The notes beneath the pieces are model-generated. The model did no database searches. It was given only the letters and a program-made list of their open reading frames with translations, and was not told where the DNA came from. 64,000 bases of DNA from Coraliomargarita sp. (GTDB lineage Bacteria; Verrucomicrobiota; Verrucomicrobiia; Opitutales; UBA953), in the NCBI GenBank assembly GCA_024638885.1, contig JAHEJL010000002.1:434001-498000 (forward strand), in the 5' to 3' direction. Shown here piece after piece: positions 16,306-25,011 of the stretch; positions within the stretch are counted from its first letter, which is position 1; each line of letters begins with the position of its first letter. A program made the translations under genes and the position numbers.

Positions 16306-17691
16306 ATGCGCCCCCTGCTCCTTGCCCTGTTCACGGTGCTTTCCGTCGCCGGTCTCGCCGCGGGCAAACCGAATGTCGTCATCATCCTAGCCGACGACCT
16401 GGGCTATGGCGATCTGGGTTGCTACGGCCACCCGACCATCCGCACGCCCAACCTGGACAAGATGGCCGCCGAAGGCGCCCGCTTCACCCAGTTCTACGTC
16501 GCCGCCGAAGTCTGCACGCCGAGCCGCGCCGCGCTCATGACCGGGCGCTACCCGATCCGGTCCGGGATGGCGCATAACCAGTTCCGCGTCCTTCGTAATC
16601 TCTCCAAGGGCGGACTACCCGCCTCCGAGCTCACGCTCGCGCAAGCGCTCAAGGCGCAAGGCTACGCGACGGGCATGGTCGGCAAATGGCATCTGGGCGT
16701 CTGGACGAACAACCCCGAACACCATCCGTTGAAGCACGGCTTCGATTTCCACTTCGGCCTGCCGCACTCGAACGACATGAATCCGTCCGCCGGCAATCCG
16801 CCGAAGGCGAACGCGCGCGGCGACCAGGATCCGGCCTGGTGGAACGCGCCCCTTTTCCGTGGCTACGAACTCATCGACCCGAAGGCGGATCAGACGCAGC
16901 TGACCCGCCGCTATACGGAGGAAGCCGTGAAGTTCATCGCCGACCACAAAGCCCAGCCGTTCTTCCTCTACTTCGCCCACACCTTCCCGCACACGCCCCT
17001 CTTCGCCTCGGATCGCTTCAAGGGCAAGAGCGGCCGCGGCCTCTACGGCGACGTCGTCGAGGAACTCGACTGGAGCGTCGGCGAGATCCTCCGCACGCTC
17101 AAGGCACAGGGCGTCGACGAGAACACCTTGGTCGTCTTCACCAGCGACAACGGCCCTTGGTTGCTGATGGGCACCGAGACCGGCGGCAGCGCCGGTTTGC
17201 TCCGCGACGGCAAAGGCAGCACCTGGGAAGGCGGCATGCGCGTCCCCGGAATCTTCCGCCTGCCCGGCAAGATCAAGCCGACCGTCGAACGCAACGTCGC
17301 GTCGACCCTCGATCTCTTCCCGACGATCATACGGTTGGCCGGCGGCTCGTCGCCGACCGACCGTCCGATGGACGGCGTCGACCTGTCCGGCCTGCTGTTC
17401 AACCAAGAGAAGCTCGAGCGCGACGTGTTCTGCTACTATCGCGGCGAGAAGCTCTATGCCGCGCGCCTCGGCGCCTGGAAACTGCACCTCGTCACCCAGG
17501 CCGGCTATGGCGAGAAGCCCGTCACGCCGCCCCAGCCGTTGCTCTTCGACCTCGAGGTCGACCCCTCCGAGAACCACGACGTCGCCGCCGCGCATCCGGA
17601 CGTCGTCGCCCGCATCCAGGCCGCCATCGAGAAGCATCGCGCCACCGTCACGCCCGTCCGCAGCCAGCTGATCGACGTCGTCGCCAAGTAA
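16306..17691 (+). CDS. Secreted arylsulfatase-like type I sulfatase (sulfatase 2)
   Basis: 461 residues. The signal peptide begins MRPLLLALFTVLSVAGLAAG. The metal-site start is KPNVVIILADDLGYGDLGCYG, and the formylglycine cysteine is C70 in the canonical motif CTPSRAALMTG. Further core motifs are GKWHLG, PHSNDMNPS, FPHTPLF and TSDNGPWLL. The predicted function is hydrolysis of a sulfate ester on a sulfated sugar polymer; a maturase for formylglycine must be encoded elsewhere. An upstream in-frame ATG exists, but the one at 16306 starts the signal peptide. It is transcribed away from the propeller-cytochrome gene. Confidence 0.92.
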   Translation: MRPLLLALFTVLSVAGLAAGKPNVVIILADDLGYGDLGCYGHPTIRTPNLDKMAAEGARFTQFYVAAEVCTPSRAALMTGRYPIRSGMAHNQFRVLRNLSKGGLPASELTLAQALKAQGYATGMVGKWHLGVWTNNPEHHPLKHGFDFHFGLPHSNDMNPSAGNPPKANARGDQDPAWWNAPLFRGYELIDPKADQTQLTRRYTEEAVKFIADHKAQPFFLYFAHTFPHTPLFASDRFKGKSGRGLYGDVVEELDWSVGEILRTLKAQGVDENTLVVFTSDNGPWLLMGTETGGSAGLLRDGKGSTWEGGMRVPGIFRLPGKIKPTVERNVASTLDLFPTIIRLAGGSSPTDRPMDGVDLSGLLFNQEKLERDVFCYYRGEKLYAARLGAWKLHLVTQAGYGEKPVTPPQPLLFDLEVDPSENHDVAAAHPDVVARIQAAIEKHRATVTPVRSQLIDVVAK

Positions 17692-17738
17692 ACGTTCGTC
17701 CTTCCCTCAGGGACGATTTCGTCCTATCTCTGACGCAC

Positions 17739-17814
17739 GGGCCTATAGCTCAACGGTTAGAGCACGGAACTCATAATTCCTTGGTTCTGGGTTCAAATCC
17801 CGGTGGGCCCACCA
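17739..17814 (+). tRNA. tRNA with CAU anticodon, probably tRNA-Ile2 (lysidine-type)
   Basis: A full cloverleaf can be drawn. The acceptor stem is GGGCCTA / TGGGCCC, the D arm GCTC...GAGC, and the anticodon loop CTCATAA (anticodon at 17772-17774). The T arm is CTGGG-TTCAAAT-CCCGG, and the CCA end is encoded (17812-17814). The acceptor pairs C4-G69 and C5-G68 are those used by TilS to pick tRNA-Ile2 over tRNA-Met in E. coli, so an isoleucine tRNA reading AUA is favoured; elongator tRNA-Met is the alternative. One mismatch lies at the end of the anticodon stem. Confidence 0.9.
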
Positions 17815-17818
17815 ACTT

Positions 17819-19030
17819 TCAACCGAAGGACTTGATCCTCTCCCAGAACGGGAAGTAACCACGGGTAGCGTGAGGGAAAAGCTCCGCGTCCCAGGCCCGG
17901 CGACGCCAGATCAGCGGGATGCCGGCGGCGGACAGGGCGGCCTCGAGGGCGAGCGCCTCCGCCAACCAAGATCCGACGAAGGGACGATAGGCGACGACCG
18001 CCTGCAGGCGATTCTGCTTAGCCCATTCGACCAGCGACACCGGCAGATTGGATGTCTCCTCCAAAGAGACTTCGGCACCGAAGTGCCGCCCTGCCTGCGT
18101 CGCGCCGTCGCGCACTGCGGCCTGCGTCCAGGCGGCCACCTTCTCCGACCATCCGGCTCGTTCGACGATACCCTTCGGCCAGGCGGCGTTGACGGCGTGA
18201 ATCTTCAATCCCGCGAGCTCACCCGTCGCGACCGCCAGGTCTTCCGCATGCAGCCAGAGACCAAGCCGCTCGTAGCCGACGAGCGAGGTCACCTGCGCCG
18301 CATCTTCGGTCCACAACGCGACCTTGGGCAAAGGCTCCTCCTTGATGGCAATCTGGGCCGATGCGAGCTGACCAGCCTCAGGCGCATGCTGACCGTCAGT
18401 GTAGAAAGCGATATTGTCCGCCCGGGCGACGTAGGTCTTGCCCGGCGTCTGCAACCCGGCGACCCAGCGCCACGAGAGCGTATTGCTGGCGACGTCGCCA
18501 TCGAGCAGGTGCTCCATGAAGAACGCCGCGCCCAGCTCCCAGGGCAGACGGAACGTGAAGATCCAGATCGAAGCAAACCACATACGCGCATGGTTGTGCA
18601 GGTAGCCCGTGGCCACGAGCTCCTGCGCCCACGCATCGAAACCCGCGATACCGGTCTTACCGGCGAGAGCGGCTTCCAATGCCAGAAGCTGTTCGGCATG
18701 CAACGATGCGCGCAACCGCGGCACGCACTCCTGCCAACGACTCCAAGCCGCCGGACGCTGCTCCAGCCAGCCCTTCCAGTAAGTCCGCCAATAGACCTCC
18801 TGCACGAACTTCTCGACGGCCGGGAAAGACCATCGGGCCCTGGCCGCGGCGACGACCTCCGACTCCAAAAGGAGACGCTTCTGCACCCACGGCGACAAAC
18901 GCGAGACGTTCGTATGCCCTTCCCTCACGTAATTCCGATCGGCCGCATAGCGTCCGGCGACCGACAGGAACTCCTCCAGGCGCGCCAGAGCGGCGGCGCG
19001 GGTCGGGATGAAGCTTGCTGACTGGGACAT
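17819..19030 (-). CDS. Photolyase/cryptochrome-related flavoprotein with swapped domain order
   Basis: 403 residues. Residues 1 to about 230 match the FAD-binding half of photolyases: [13 protein letters not shown] (41-53), [17 protein letters not shown] (75-91), [15 protein letters not shown] (140-154) and [16 protein letters not shown] (178-192). In ordinary photolyases a Rossmann antenna domain precedes this. Here an alpha/beta domain follows instead (about 235-403): [25 protein letters not shown], and the ending [16 protein letters not shown], which resembles the normal end of the antenna domain. The start at 19030 is the first ATG before the conserved part. Possible roles are light-driven DNA repair or a sensor. 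Its stop lies next to the tRNA. Confidence 0.75.
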   Translation of the reverse strand: MSQSASFIPTRAAALARLEEFLSVAGRYAADRNYVREGHTNVSRLSPWVQKRLLLESEVVAAARARWSFPAVEKFVQEVYWRTYWKGWLEQRPAAWSRWQECVPRLRASLHAEQLLALEAALAGKTGIAGFDAWAQELVATGYLHNHARMWFASIWIFTFRLPWELGAAFFMEHLLDGDVASNTLSWRWVAGLQTPGKTYVARADNIAFYTDGQHAPEAGQLASAQIAIKEEPLPKVALWTEDAAQVTSLVGYERLGLWLHAEDLAVATGELAGLKIHAVNAAWPKGIVERAGWSEKVAAWTQAAVRDGATQAGRHFGAEVSLEETSNLPVSLVEWAKQNRLQAVVAYRPFVGSWLAEALALEAALSAAGIPLIWRRRAWDAELFPHATRGYFPFWERIKSFG

Positions 19031-19145
19031 GCCCAGACCAAAGCGGAAGCCACTCCCACCGCAAACGGACGAGAAACAATACCCCAGCCCCACCCCACAG
19101 CCAATCGACTTGGCAGCCCCCGTGGTCTTCTCGCAGGCTGTCTCC

Positions 19146-20270
19146 ATGCGCCCCCTGCTCCCCGCCCTGCTCTGCCTGGCTGCCTTGGCCATGGCCGCCG
19201 AGAAGCCCGACTTGCAGGTGGTCGATCTTTCCGGCCAGAAGGAACGCCACGTCGTCGTGGCGGCAGGCACGGAGAAAACTTACCAAGGCCATCCGACGAC
19301 CTTGCTGCTCCCGAACAGCCAGACCATCTTCTGCGCCTGGACGCTCGGCCACGGCGGCCACTCCGGTCCGATGGCCCGCAGCGATGATGGTGGCAAGTCC
19401 TGGCTCCGCCTCGACGACCAGCTGCCGAAGAACTTCAGCACGCACCAGAACTGCCCCAGCCTCTACCGGATCGTCGACGCGTCGGGCAAAGCACGCCTGT
19501 GGGTCTATTCGGCCGCCCTCGGCAAGCGCGGCGGGCCCGGCATGCCGAGCATCATGAGCGAAGACGAAGGTAAGACCTGGAAAGAGATGCCGCCGCTCGG
19601 CTTCCCCTGCGTGATGACGTTCGGCAGCATGGTACGCCTGAAGGACGGACGCACGCTCGGGCTTTATCACCGCGGGCCCGGCGGCGCCGACAAAGCGCCG
19701 CTCATCACGCTGCAGTCGATCACGGCTGATGGCGGCTTCACCTGGTCGGAACCGCAGATCGTGGCCGAGGTCGTCGGCAAGAACCCCTGTGAGCCGTTCG
19801 TCTTCCGCTCGCCGGACGGCAAGGAACTCGCCTGCCTGCTCCGCGAGAACACCCACAAGGGACGCAGTCTGATGATGTTCAGCCAAGACGAAGGTGTGAC
19901 CTGGTCCAAGCCCGTCGACACGAACTGGGGGCTCACCGGCGACCGCCATAACGGTGTGTTCACGTCGGACGGCCGCATGGTGGTCTGCTTCCGCGACCAA
20001 GCTCTCAACAGCCCTACCCGCGGACACTTCGTCGCCTGGGTCGGCACTTACGACGAACTGAAAGCCGGCCGCCCCGGCCAGTATCGCGTCAAGCTGCTGC
20101 ACCATCACGGCAAAGCCCTCGGCGACTGCGGCTATCCCGGCGTCGAGCTCCTCGCCGACGGCACGATCGTCGCCACGACCTACGTGAAATACGCCGTCGG
20201 CACGGAACTGAACTCGGTCGTCAGTGTCCGCTTCAAACTGAGCGAGACCGACGCGCAGCTATCCCGCTAA
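19146..20270 (+). CDS. Secreted sialidase-family (BNR/Asp-box) exo-glycosidase
   Basis: 374 residues with signal peptide [19 protein letters not shown]. Four Asp-box repeats (S/T-x-D-x-G-x-T/S-W) are visible: [25 protein letters not shown] and SQDEGVTW, defining a beta-propeller of the neuraminidase superfamily. An arginine in VVCFRDQAL and a glutamate in GVELLADGT could belong to the active site, but the specificity (sialic acid or another sugar) is open. The start is set at the signal peptide; the frame is open further upstream. Three bases separate it from the potassium channel gene. Confidence 0.8.
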   Translation: MRPLLPALLCLAALAMAAEKPDLQVVDLSGQKERHVVVAAGTEKTYQGHPTTLLLPNSQTIFCAWTLGHGGHSGPMARSDDGGKSWLRLDDQLPKNFSTHQNCPSLYRIVDASGKARLWVYSAALGKRGGPGMPSIMSEDEGKTWKEMPPLGFPCVMTFGSMVRLKDGRTLGLYHRGPGGADKAPLITLQSITADGGFTWSEPQIVAEVVGKNPCEPFVFRSPDGKELACLLRENTHKGRSLMMFSQDEGVTWSKPVDTNWGLTGDRHNGVFTSDGRMVVCFRDQALNSPTRGHFVAWVGTYDELKAGRPGQYRVKLLHHHGKALGDCGYPGVELLADGTIVATTYVKYAVGTELNSVVSVRFKLSETDAQLSR

Positions 20271-20273
20271 GCC

Positions 20274-21023
20274 ATGAAGATCAACGAAGAGCTCCGACAG
20301 CGCCTCAATCCCTGGGATTGGCTGGTCCTCGTCGTCGCGGTCGTATCGCTGCTGCTGGTCCTGCTCGAGACCTTCCTGCACATCCCGGCGACCATCCTGC
20401 CGCTGCTGCACCAGATCGACCGGCTTTCCTGCCTCATCTTCCTCGCCGACATCGTCGTCCGTTGGCGCCGCGAGGGTTGGTCGGCTTCGTTCTGGCGCTG
20501 GGGCTGGATCGACCTCCTCGCGAGCATCCCCTTCGACCCGGCCTTCCGCTCGCTGCAGGCCATCCGGATCTACCGCTTCATCCGCCTCATCCGCGTCCTC
20601 AAGAAGCTCAACACGCTGACGAGCGGCACCTCCCTCAACGAGAAGCTGCTCGCCCTCCCGGGCATCGCGCTGGTGATGGTCTTCTTCAGCACGATGCTGA
20701 TGGTCGAGGTCGAACGCGCCGCGCCGAACGCGACCATCAAGTCCGGCGGCGACGCGCTCTGGTGGGCGCTGACGACGGTCACGACGGTCGGCTACGGCGA
20801 CATGTATCCCGTGACGACCGAAGGCCGCATCATCGCCGCGGTGCTGATGCTCATCGGCATCGCCTTGTTCGGCGCGATGTCCGCGATCGTGACCTCGAAG
20901 CTCATCCTCCCGAAGGAGACCCGCGACCACGAAGAGCTTCGCCACGAGATCCGCTCCCTGCACGCGGAAATCAAGGAACTCCGCCGTCACCTGCCTGACA
21001 AACCCCAAGACCCCCATGCGTAA
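20274..21023 (+). CDS. Voltage-gated-type potassium channel / ion transporter
   Basis: 249 residues. Several hydrophobic segments are visible: WLVLVVAVVSLLLVLLETF, then a second and third helix, then an S4-like segment with regularly spaced arginines (LQAIRIYRFIRLIRVLKKL). The pore has the potassium selectivity filter in TTVTTVGYGDMYP, preceded by a pore helix (ALWWAL) and followed by IIAAVLMLIGIALFGAM. The C-terminus is a short charged coiled-coil-like tail (EELRHEIRSLHAEIKELRRH), which may help subunits assemble. It follows the sialidase gene closely and overlaps the next gene by eight bases. Confidence 0.9.
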   Translation: MKINEELRQRLNPWDWLVLVVAVVSLLLVLLETFLHIPATILPLLHQIDRLSCLIFLADIVVRWRREGWSASFWRWGWIDLLASIPFDPAFRSLQAIRIYRFIRLIRVLKKLNTLTSGTSLNEKLLALPGIALVMVFFSTMLMVEVERAAPNATIKSGGDALWWALTTVTTVGYGDMYPVTTEGRIIAAVLMLIGIALFGAMSAIVTSKLILPKETRDHEELRHEIRSLHAEIKELRRHLPDKPQDPHA

Positions 21024-21612
21024 GACCCTGCTCGCCCTCTGCCTCCTGGCCGCCGTCGGCTTCGGCGCCTGGCGCTTCCTGGCGCCCGCTCCGGCCCCGA
21101 AGAACCCGCTGGAACGGATGAAGGCCGTCAGCCCCGTCGAGAAAATCCGCGAACCCAAGGCGACTTCCGCCGCCCCGGCCCCGCGCGCCGCGCCGGACGC
21201 CCCCGGGAAGATGACCGCCCAGCGAGCCCAGATGGAAGCACGCTTCACCGACCTGAAGGAAGAAGGCCGTCGCATCCGCGAGACGCTGCTCGCGAACGAT
21301 CCAAAGGCCGCCCAGGCCTACCAGGCCATCGTCCAGCGGCCGGAATACCGCGAGCTCGTCGACCGCCGGCATAAGATCGAAGCCGCCTGGGCCAACGCCC
21401 CCGAAGGCGAACGCGAGGGGATGCTCAGCGAGATGAACACCCTACGCCAACAAGGCGTGGGCATGCTCCTCGCCGAGATCCAGCGTCTGAACAGCCAGCC
21501 CGAAGGAGGGACGACGCTGCAGCGTACCGGCCCGGGCCAGTTCACGCCGACGACGGGCGCCAACGGCGGCAACCCGGCGCCTACGCCTCCGGCGCCGATC
21601 GTCTTCCAGTAA
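21016..21612 (+). CDS. Small exported or membrane-anchored protein of unknown function
   Basis: 198 residues. An N-terminal hydrophobic segment (LLALCLLAAVGFGAWRFLA) acts as a signal or anchor. It is followed by a charged helical region (about 60-150: MEARFTDLKEEGRRIRETLL, YRELVDRRHKIEAAW) and a Gly/Pro/Thr-rich disordered end (TGANGGNPAPTPPAP). I recognise no family. The start overlaps the end of the channel gene (ATG at 21016, channel stop at 21023), so the two are translationally linked and may function together. Confidence 0.7.
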   Translation: MRKTLLALCLLAAVGFGAWRFLAPAPAPKNPLERMKAVSPVEKIREPKATSAAPAPRAAPDAPGKMTAQRAQMEARFTDLKEEGRRIRETLLANDPKAAQAYQAIVQRPEYRELVDRRHKIEAAWANAPEGEREGMLSEMNTLRQQGVGMLLAEIQRLNSQPEGGTTLQRTGPGQFTPTTGANGGNPAPTPPAPIVFQ

Positions 21613-21621
21613 GCGGCCTGC

Positions 21622-22644
21622 TCAGGAACCCCAGCTGAAGCGCTCGGGCACCCAAGCATACTGGTCACCCTTCGGGACCACGGTGCCGATGCCCGGCCAG
21701 GGCAGATGGAAGCCGAACGCCCGGCTCTTCTCCTTCGCCATGCGTGCGAAGAGCTTCTTGCGCGTCTTGACCGCGGTCTCGGGGTCGTGGTCCATCGCGA
21801 CGGTCCAGCCGACGTTCTCGAACATCAGCACGTGGTGATGGACCACGTCGCTGATATGGACGAGCGATTCGCCTTCGGAGCGGATCTCGAAACAGGCATG
21901 ACCATCCGTATGGCCCGGGGCGGCGATGACGGTGACGGCGTCGTGGAAGAGCTTCTGGCCGTCCTTCGCGATGACGAGCTGCTCCTTCAGGATGTCGAAG
22001 TTGCGGCAGACGGTCTTCACCATCGCGGGCAAGGGCTTCTTGTCGCGCTTGGACTTGGAGAAGTCGGGATTCGGCCCGCGCCAGAAGTCATACTCCTCCT
22101 GCAGCAGGTAGATCTTGGCGTTCGGGAAGGCCGGCTTGCCGTTGTCGACGAAGCCGTCGAGGTGGTCGGAATGCGAATGGCTGAGGAAACCGGTCGTCAC
22201 CTGCTCGGGCTTGATGCCGAGCTGACGCAGCCCTTCGGCCAGCCAGCCGAAGTTCGGGTTCGGGTGACGCTCGCCGAAGCCGGCGTCGATCAGGGCGACC
22301 TCGTCGCCGATCCTGAGTCCCATGATGTTCACGTACAGCGGCAGCGCGTCGAGGCGCTCGCGGTTGAAGATCAGGGCCTCCTTCATCGTCGGGCGATCGG
22401 CCTCGGGCCACATGAGCTCGAGCCCTTGGCGGAAGAGCATGTGGCCGTCGCTGATCGAGAACGCCTCGATCTTGCCGATATTGAACTTGTAGACGTAAGG
22501 GTTCGGCGGGCGCTTCACGGGCGTCTGGGCCGCCTTGGGCGACTCGGCGGCGGCGAGGCGGGAAGCGGTCGCGAAACCGGCCAGGGCGAAGGCCGCGGCA
22601 CCGAGGAATTCACGACGGGAGGAAGGCTGGGGTTCGGAAGCCAT
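21622..22644 (-). CDS. Tat-exported metallo-beta-lactamase-fold hydrolase
   Basis: 340 residues. The N-terminus is a twin-arginine signal (SSRREFLGAAAFALAGFATA). The metallo-beta-lactamase fold carries the zinc motif SHSHSDHLDG, a preceding VALIDAGFGERHPNPNFG, and downstream histidines in AAPGHTDGHACF and HISDVVHHHVLMF, enough for a two-metal site. The later FGFHLPWPGIGTVV resembles members related to lactonases and quorum-quenching enzymes, but the substrate is unknown. The ATG at 22644 is chosen because it places the RR motif near the N-terminus; the longer frame upstream runs into the terminator. Confidence 0.85.
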   Translation of the reverse strand: MASEPQPSSRREFLGAAAFALAGFATASRLAAAESPKAAQTPVKRPPNPYVYKFNIGKIEAFSISDGHMLFRQGLELMWPEADRPTMKEALIFNRERLDALPLYVNIMGLRIGDEVALIDAGFGERHPNPNFGWLAEGLRQLGIKPEQVTTGFLSHSHSDHLDGFVDNGKPAFPNAKIYLLQEEYDFWRGPNPDFSKSKRDKKPLPAMVKTVCRNFDILKEQLVIAKDGQKLFHDAVTVIAAPGHTDGHACFEIRSEGESLVHISDVVHHHVLMFENVGWTVAMDHDPETAVKTRKKLFARMAKEKSRAFGFHLPWPGIGTVVPKGDQYAWVPERFSWGS

Positions 22645-22697
22645 AAGATTCGGAAGGCAATCTAACGAGGCACCCTGCCCGCTCCAGCCCAAACGAA

Positions 22698-22721
22698 GGA
22701 GGCGACCTCAGGGTCGCCTCC
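22698..22721 (-). terminator. Terminator of the metalloprotease gene
   Basis: GGAGGCGACC and GGTCGCCTCC form a 10-bp stem with a 4-base loop. Read on the minus strand it is followed by TTCGTTT. It lies 22 bases after the stop codon of the gene ending at 22744. Confidence 0.8.
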
Positions 22722-22743
22722 GGGTCCGGGATCGCAGCCGAAT

Positions 22744-24858
22744 TTAGCGCGAGATCGTCACGGCCGCCGGGGTCGGCGTGTTCGCGAGCACGTTGTAGGT
22801 GTAGCCCGGATAGACGAGGCTGGTCACCGTGAACGTGAAGGTGCTCGGAAGCGTGTCACGCTGCTTGGGCATCTGGATCGTGACGAAGCCGTTGAGGTCG
22901 GTCTTGGCCGAGGCCGAGCCCGAAGCGGAGCCGGTCACGCGGACGTAGACCGCGGCCGCACGCAGCGGCTGGCCATACTGATTGACGACCTGGATGACGG
23001 CGGTGCCGGCGACCTCGACGTTGGTCATGCGGGCCCAGCTGGCGGTCATGGAGGCGACGCGAAGCGAGTTAGGCAGCGGCGTACCGGTCACGGAGATGAC
23101 GCGGGAAGCCGGGGCCGAGACGTTGCCCTGATTGTCAGTGACGGTCAGCGTCGCGGTGTAGGTGCCCGCGGCGGCGTAGGTGTGGACCGGATTGCGCAGG
23201 GTCGAGGTGTTGGCGCTACCGGAAGCAGAGTCGCCGAAGTTCCAGCTGTAGCCGACGACCAGACCATCCGGGTCGCTGGACGACCCACCGTCGAACGCGA
23301 CGGTGCAAGGACGCACGCCACCGGTTCGGTCGGAGGTGATGACCGCGACAGGAAGCTGGATCAGCGGCTGCCAGTTGCCGGTGAGACCGTAGCGGCCCTG
23401 CGAGCCGTAGTTGGTGAAGCCGGCGCTCGTGCCGACGACGGTGCCGGTGATGCCGGTATTGGTCCAGACCTGGGCCGCGGCGGACTTGGAAGGATCGTAG
23501 CCGAGGCCGTTGACCTTGATGTAATAGGTGCCGCCGACCGGTACGTTATAACTCAGGGTATTGCCCAGGGCCGTGGTGACGTAGCTCTTGGCGACGACCG
23601 TGCCGGTCGAGTTGAGCAAGGAGAGGCCGATCTTGAGGTTGCCGTTGAGGGTGCGATACTTGAGGTGCGGCGTCGCGGTGAGCGTCAAGGGGCCGGCGCC
23701 CACGGTGATACGCATGAGGTCGACGTCCGTGCTATCGGCGATGACACCGCCGGCGGTGATGCTGGTGCCGGTGACGTTCGTCGCGGCGACCAAGGTGTCG
23801 CCATGGTCGTCGTTGGCGCCGGTGAGCTTGGCCACGCGGGCCGAAATCATCGCGATGTCATCCTGGACGATATTCGAGAAGGGATAATCGCCCTTGGACC
23901 ACTGATTGACGTTACAGGCGGAGGGCCAGCCGACCAGGCCGCTGTTACCCATGATCGGGCAGGTGGAAGTCACGCCGGTGTGGCCGGTGACGGTGTGGCC
24001 GACGGTGTAAGCCTGACCGGAGCCGGAAGCGGTCTCACCCCAGTGCTGGAGACCGAAGGTATGGCCGACCTCGTGGGCGATGCAAAGGATGGTGACTTCG
24101 TAGTTCGAGGTCGTGGGCTTCATCGACGGGTAGTTGTTGTCGAGGAAGACGAAGTTGACGGTGTCGTTGCCGTTGAGGATGCCGCCGAAGGAGTTGAGCT
24201 GGGCGATACCCATGACGCCAGCCGCGCCGAGCCAGTCCATCGAACTGCCGCCGATGACGCAGCGCTGACCGCGGGCCGTCAGGGGCGGCTGCTCGGTGGT
24301 GACGTCGATATCCCAGGAGGCGAAGTCTTCGGCGACGTGGAGCCAGATGTCCCGGATGGCGTTGAGGTTAGCCTGATCGGTCGGAGAAGCCGTGCCCGGC
24401 AGCTGGAAAGCGGGCGTGACGATCGCCGGGCTGCCCCAGGAAAGCGTGGAATGGCCGTTGAAGTCGAGATACAGGACACGGGCGGCGCCCGGACGGCTAT
24501 GGAGCTGGAAGGCGGTCGTCGCGGTGACGGTCGGAGGGACGCCGGTGTAGGTGCTGGTATCGGGACCGGTCTGGATCGCGGCGGCACCGGAGCCCGCCTG
24601 AGAGCCAGCCGGGGCCTCCATGCGGCACACATAGAAAAGACGGTTATCAGCGGAGACGTGCAGGTCGCGGTCCTTGGCGGCGGCTTCCTTGGCCTGAGCG
24701 AGCGTCCAGCCGGCCTTGGCGGCGGCGATGCTCATCCGTTCGTCGGAGGCTTCGACGGCGACCGCCGTGCCCTTAAGGCGGCCCGTGGACACGGAGCCGG
24801 CGCCGAACGACGAAGCGGCCAGCAACAGGACGGAAAGGAACGAGAACAATTTGGACAT
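22744..24858 (-). CDS. Secreted zinc metalloprotease with PPC-like and PKD domains
   Basis: 704 residues. Signal peptide MSKLFSFLSVLLLAASSFGA. The metzincin zinc site is AHEVGHTFGLQHWG (HExxHxxGxxH), with VRVLYLDFNGHSTL-like strands before it and an IMGNSG methionine-turn candidate after. Next comes a PPC-type beta domain (VDLMRITVGAGPLTLTATP, GGTYYIKVNGLG), then a PKD domain (VAFDGGSSSDPDGLVVGYSW, HTYAAAGTYTATLTVTDN), and finally an Ig-like C-terminal segment. This architecture is that of an exported protease acting on proteins or glycoproteins. The frame is open upstream, but the ATG at 24858 starts the signal peptide. Confidence 0.85.
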   Translation of the reverse strand: MSKLFSFLSVLLLAASSFGAGSVSTGRLKGTAVAVEASDERMSIAAAKAGWTLAQAKEAAAKDRDLHVSADNRLFYVCRMEAPAGSQAGSGAAAIQTGPDTSTYTGVPPTVTATTAFQLHSRPGAARVLYLDFNGHSTLSWGSPAIVTPAFQLPGTASPTDQANLNAIRDIWLHVAEDFASWDIDVTTEQPPLTARGQRCVIGGSSMDWLGAAGVMGIAQLNSFGGILNGNDTVNFVFLDNNYPSMKPTTSNYEVTILCIAHEVGHTFGLQHWGETASGSGQAYTVGHTVTGHTGVTSTCPIMGNSGLVGWPSACNVNQWSKGDYPFSNIVQDDIAMISARVAKLTGANDDHGDTLVAATNVTGTSITAGGVIADSTDVDLMRITVGAGPLTLTATPHLKYRTLNGNLKIGLSLLNSTGTVVAKSYVTTALGNTLSYNVPVGGTYYIKVNGLGYDPSKSAAAQVWTNTGITGTVVGTSAGFTNYGSQGRYGLTGNWQPLIQLPVAVITSDRTGGVRPCTVAFDGGSSSDPDGLVVGYSWNFGDSASGSANTSTLRNPVHTYAAAGTYTATLTVTDNQGNVSAPASRVISVTGTPLPNSLRVASMTASWARMTNVEVAGTAVIQVVNQYGQPLRAAAVYVRVTGSASGSASAKTDLNGFVTIQMPKQRDTLPSTFTFTVTSLVYPGYTYNVLANTPTPAAVTISR

Positions 24859-25011
24859 GCGAGGAATTAGGTTAAGGGGAGACCTGCGAACAAGATAAGC
24901 GGTGTCCAAATACTGACAAACCCATTTTACGCCATTCTTATAGGCTTTCGGCCCCATTGCTGGGAGATGCCTTGCCTGCGGGAATGGCCGCCTTCAAATG
25001 GGACAAACCCC

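Noticed and set aside
13737..16577. 946-codon plus-strand open frame
   Set aside because: Antisense to the propeller-cytochrome gene, which has clear domains; the frame shows none.
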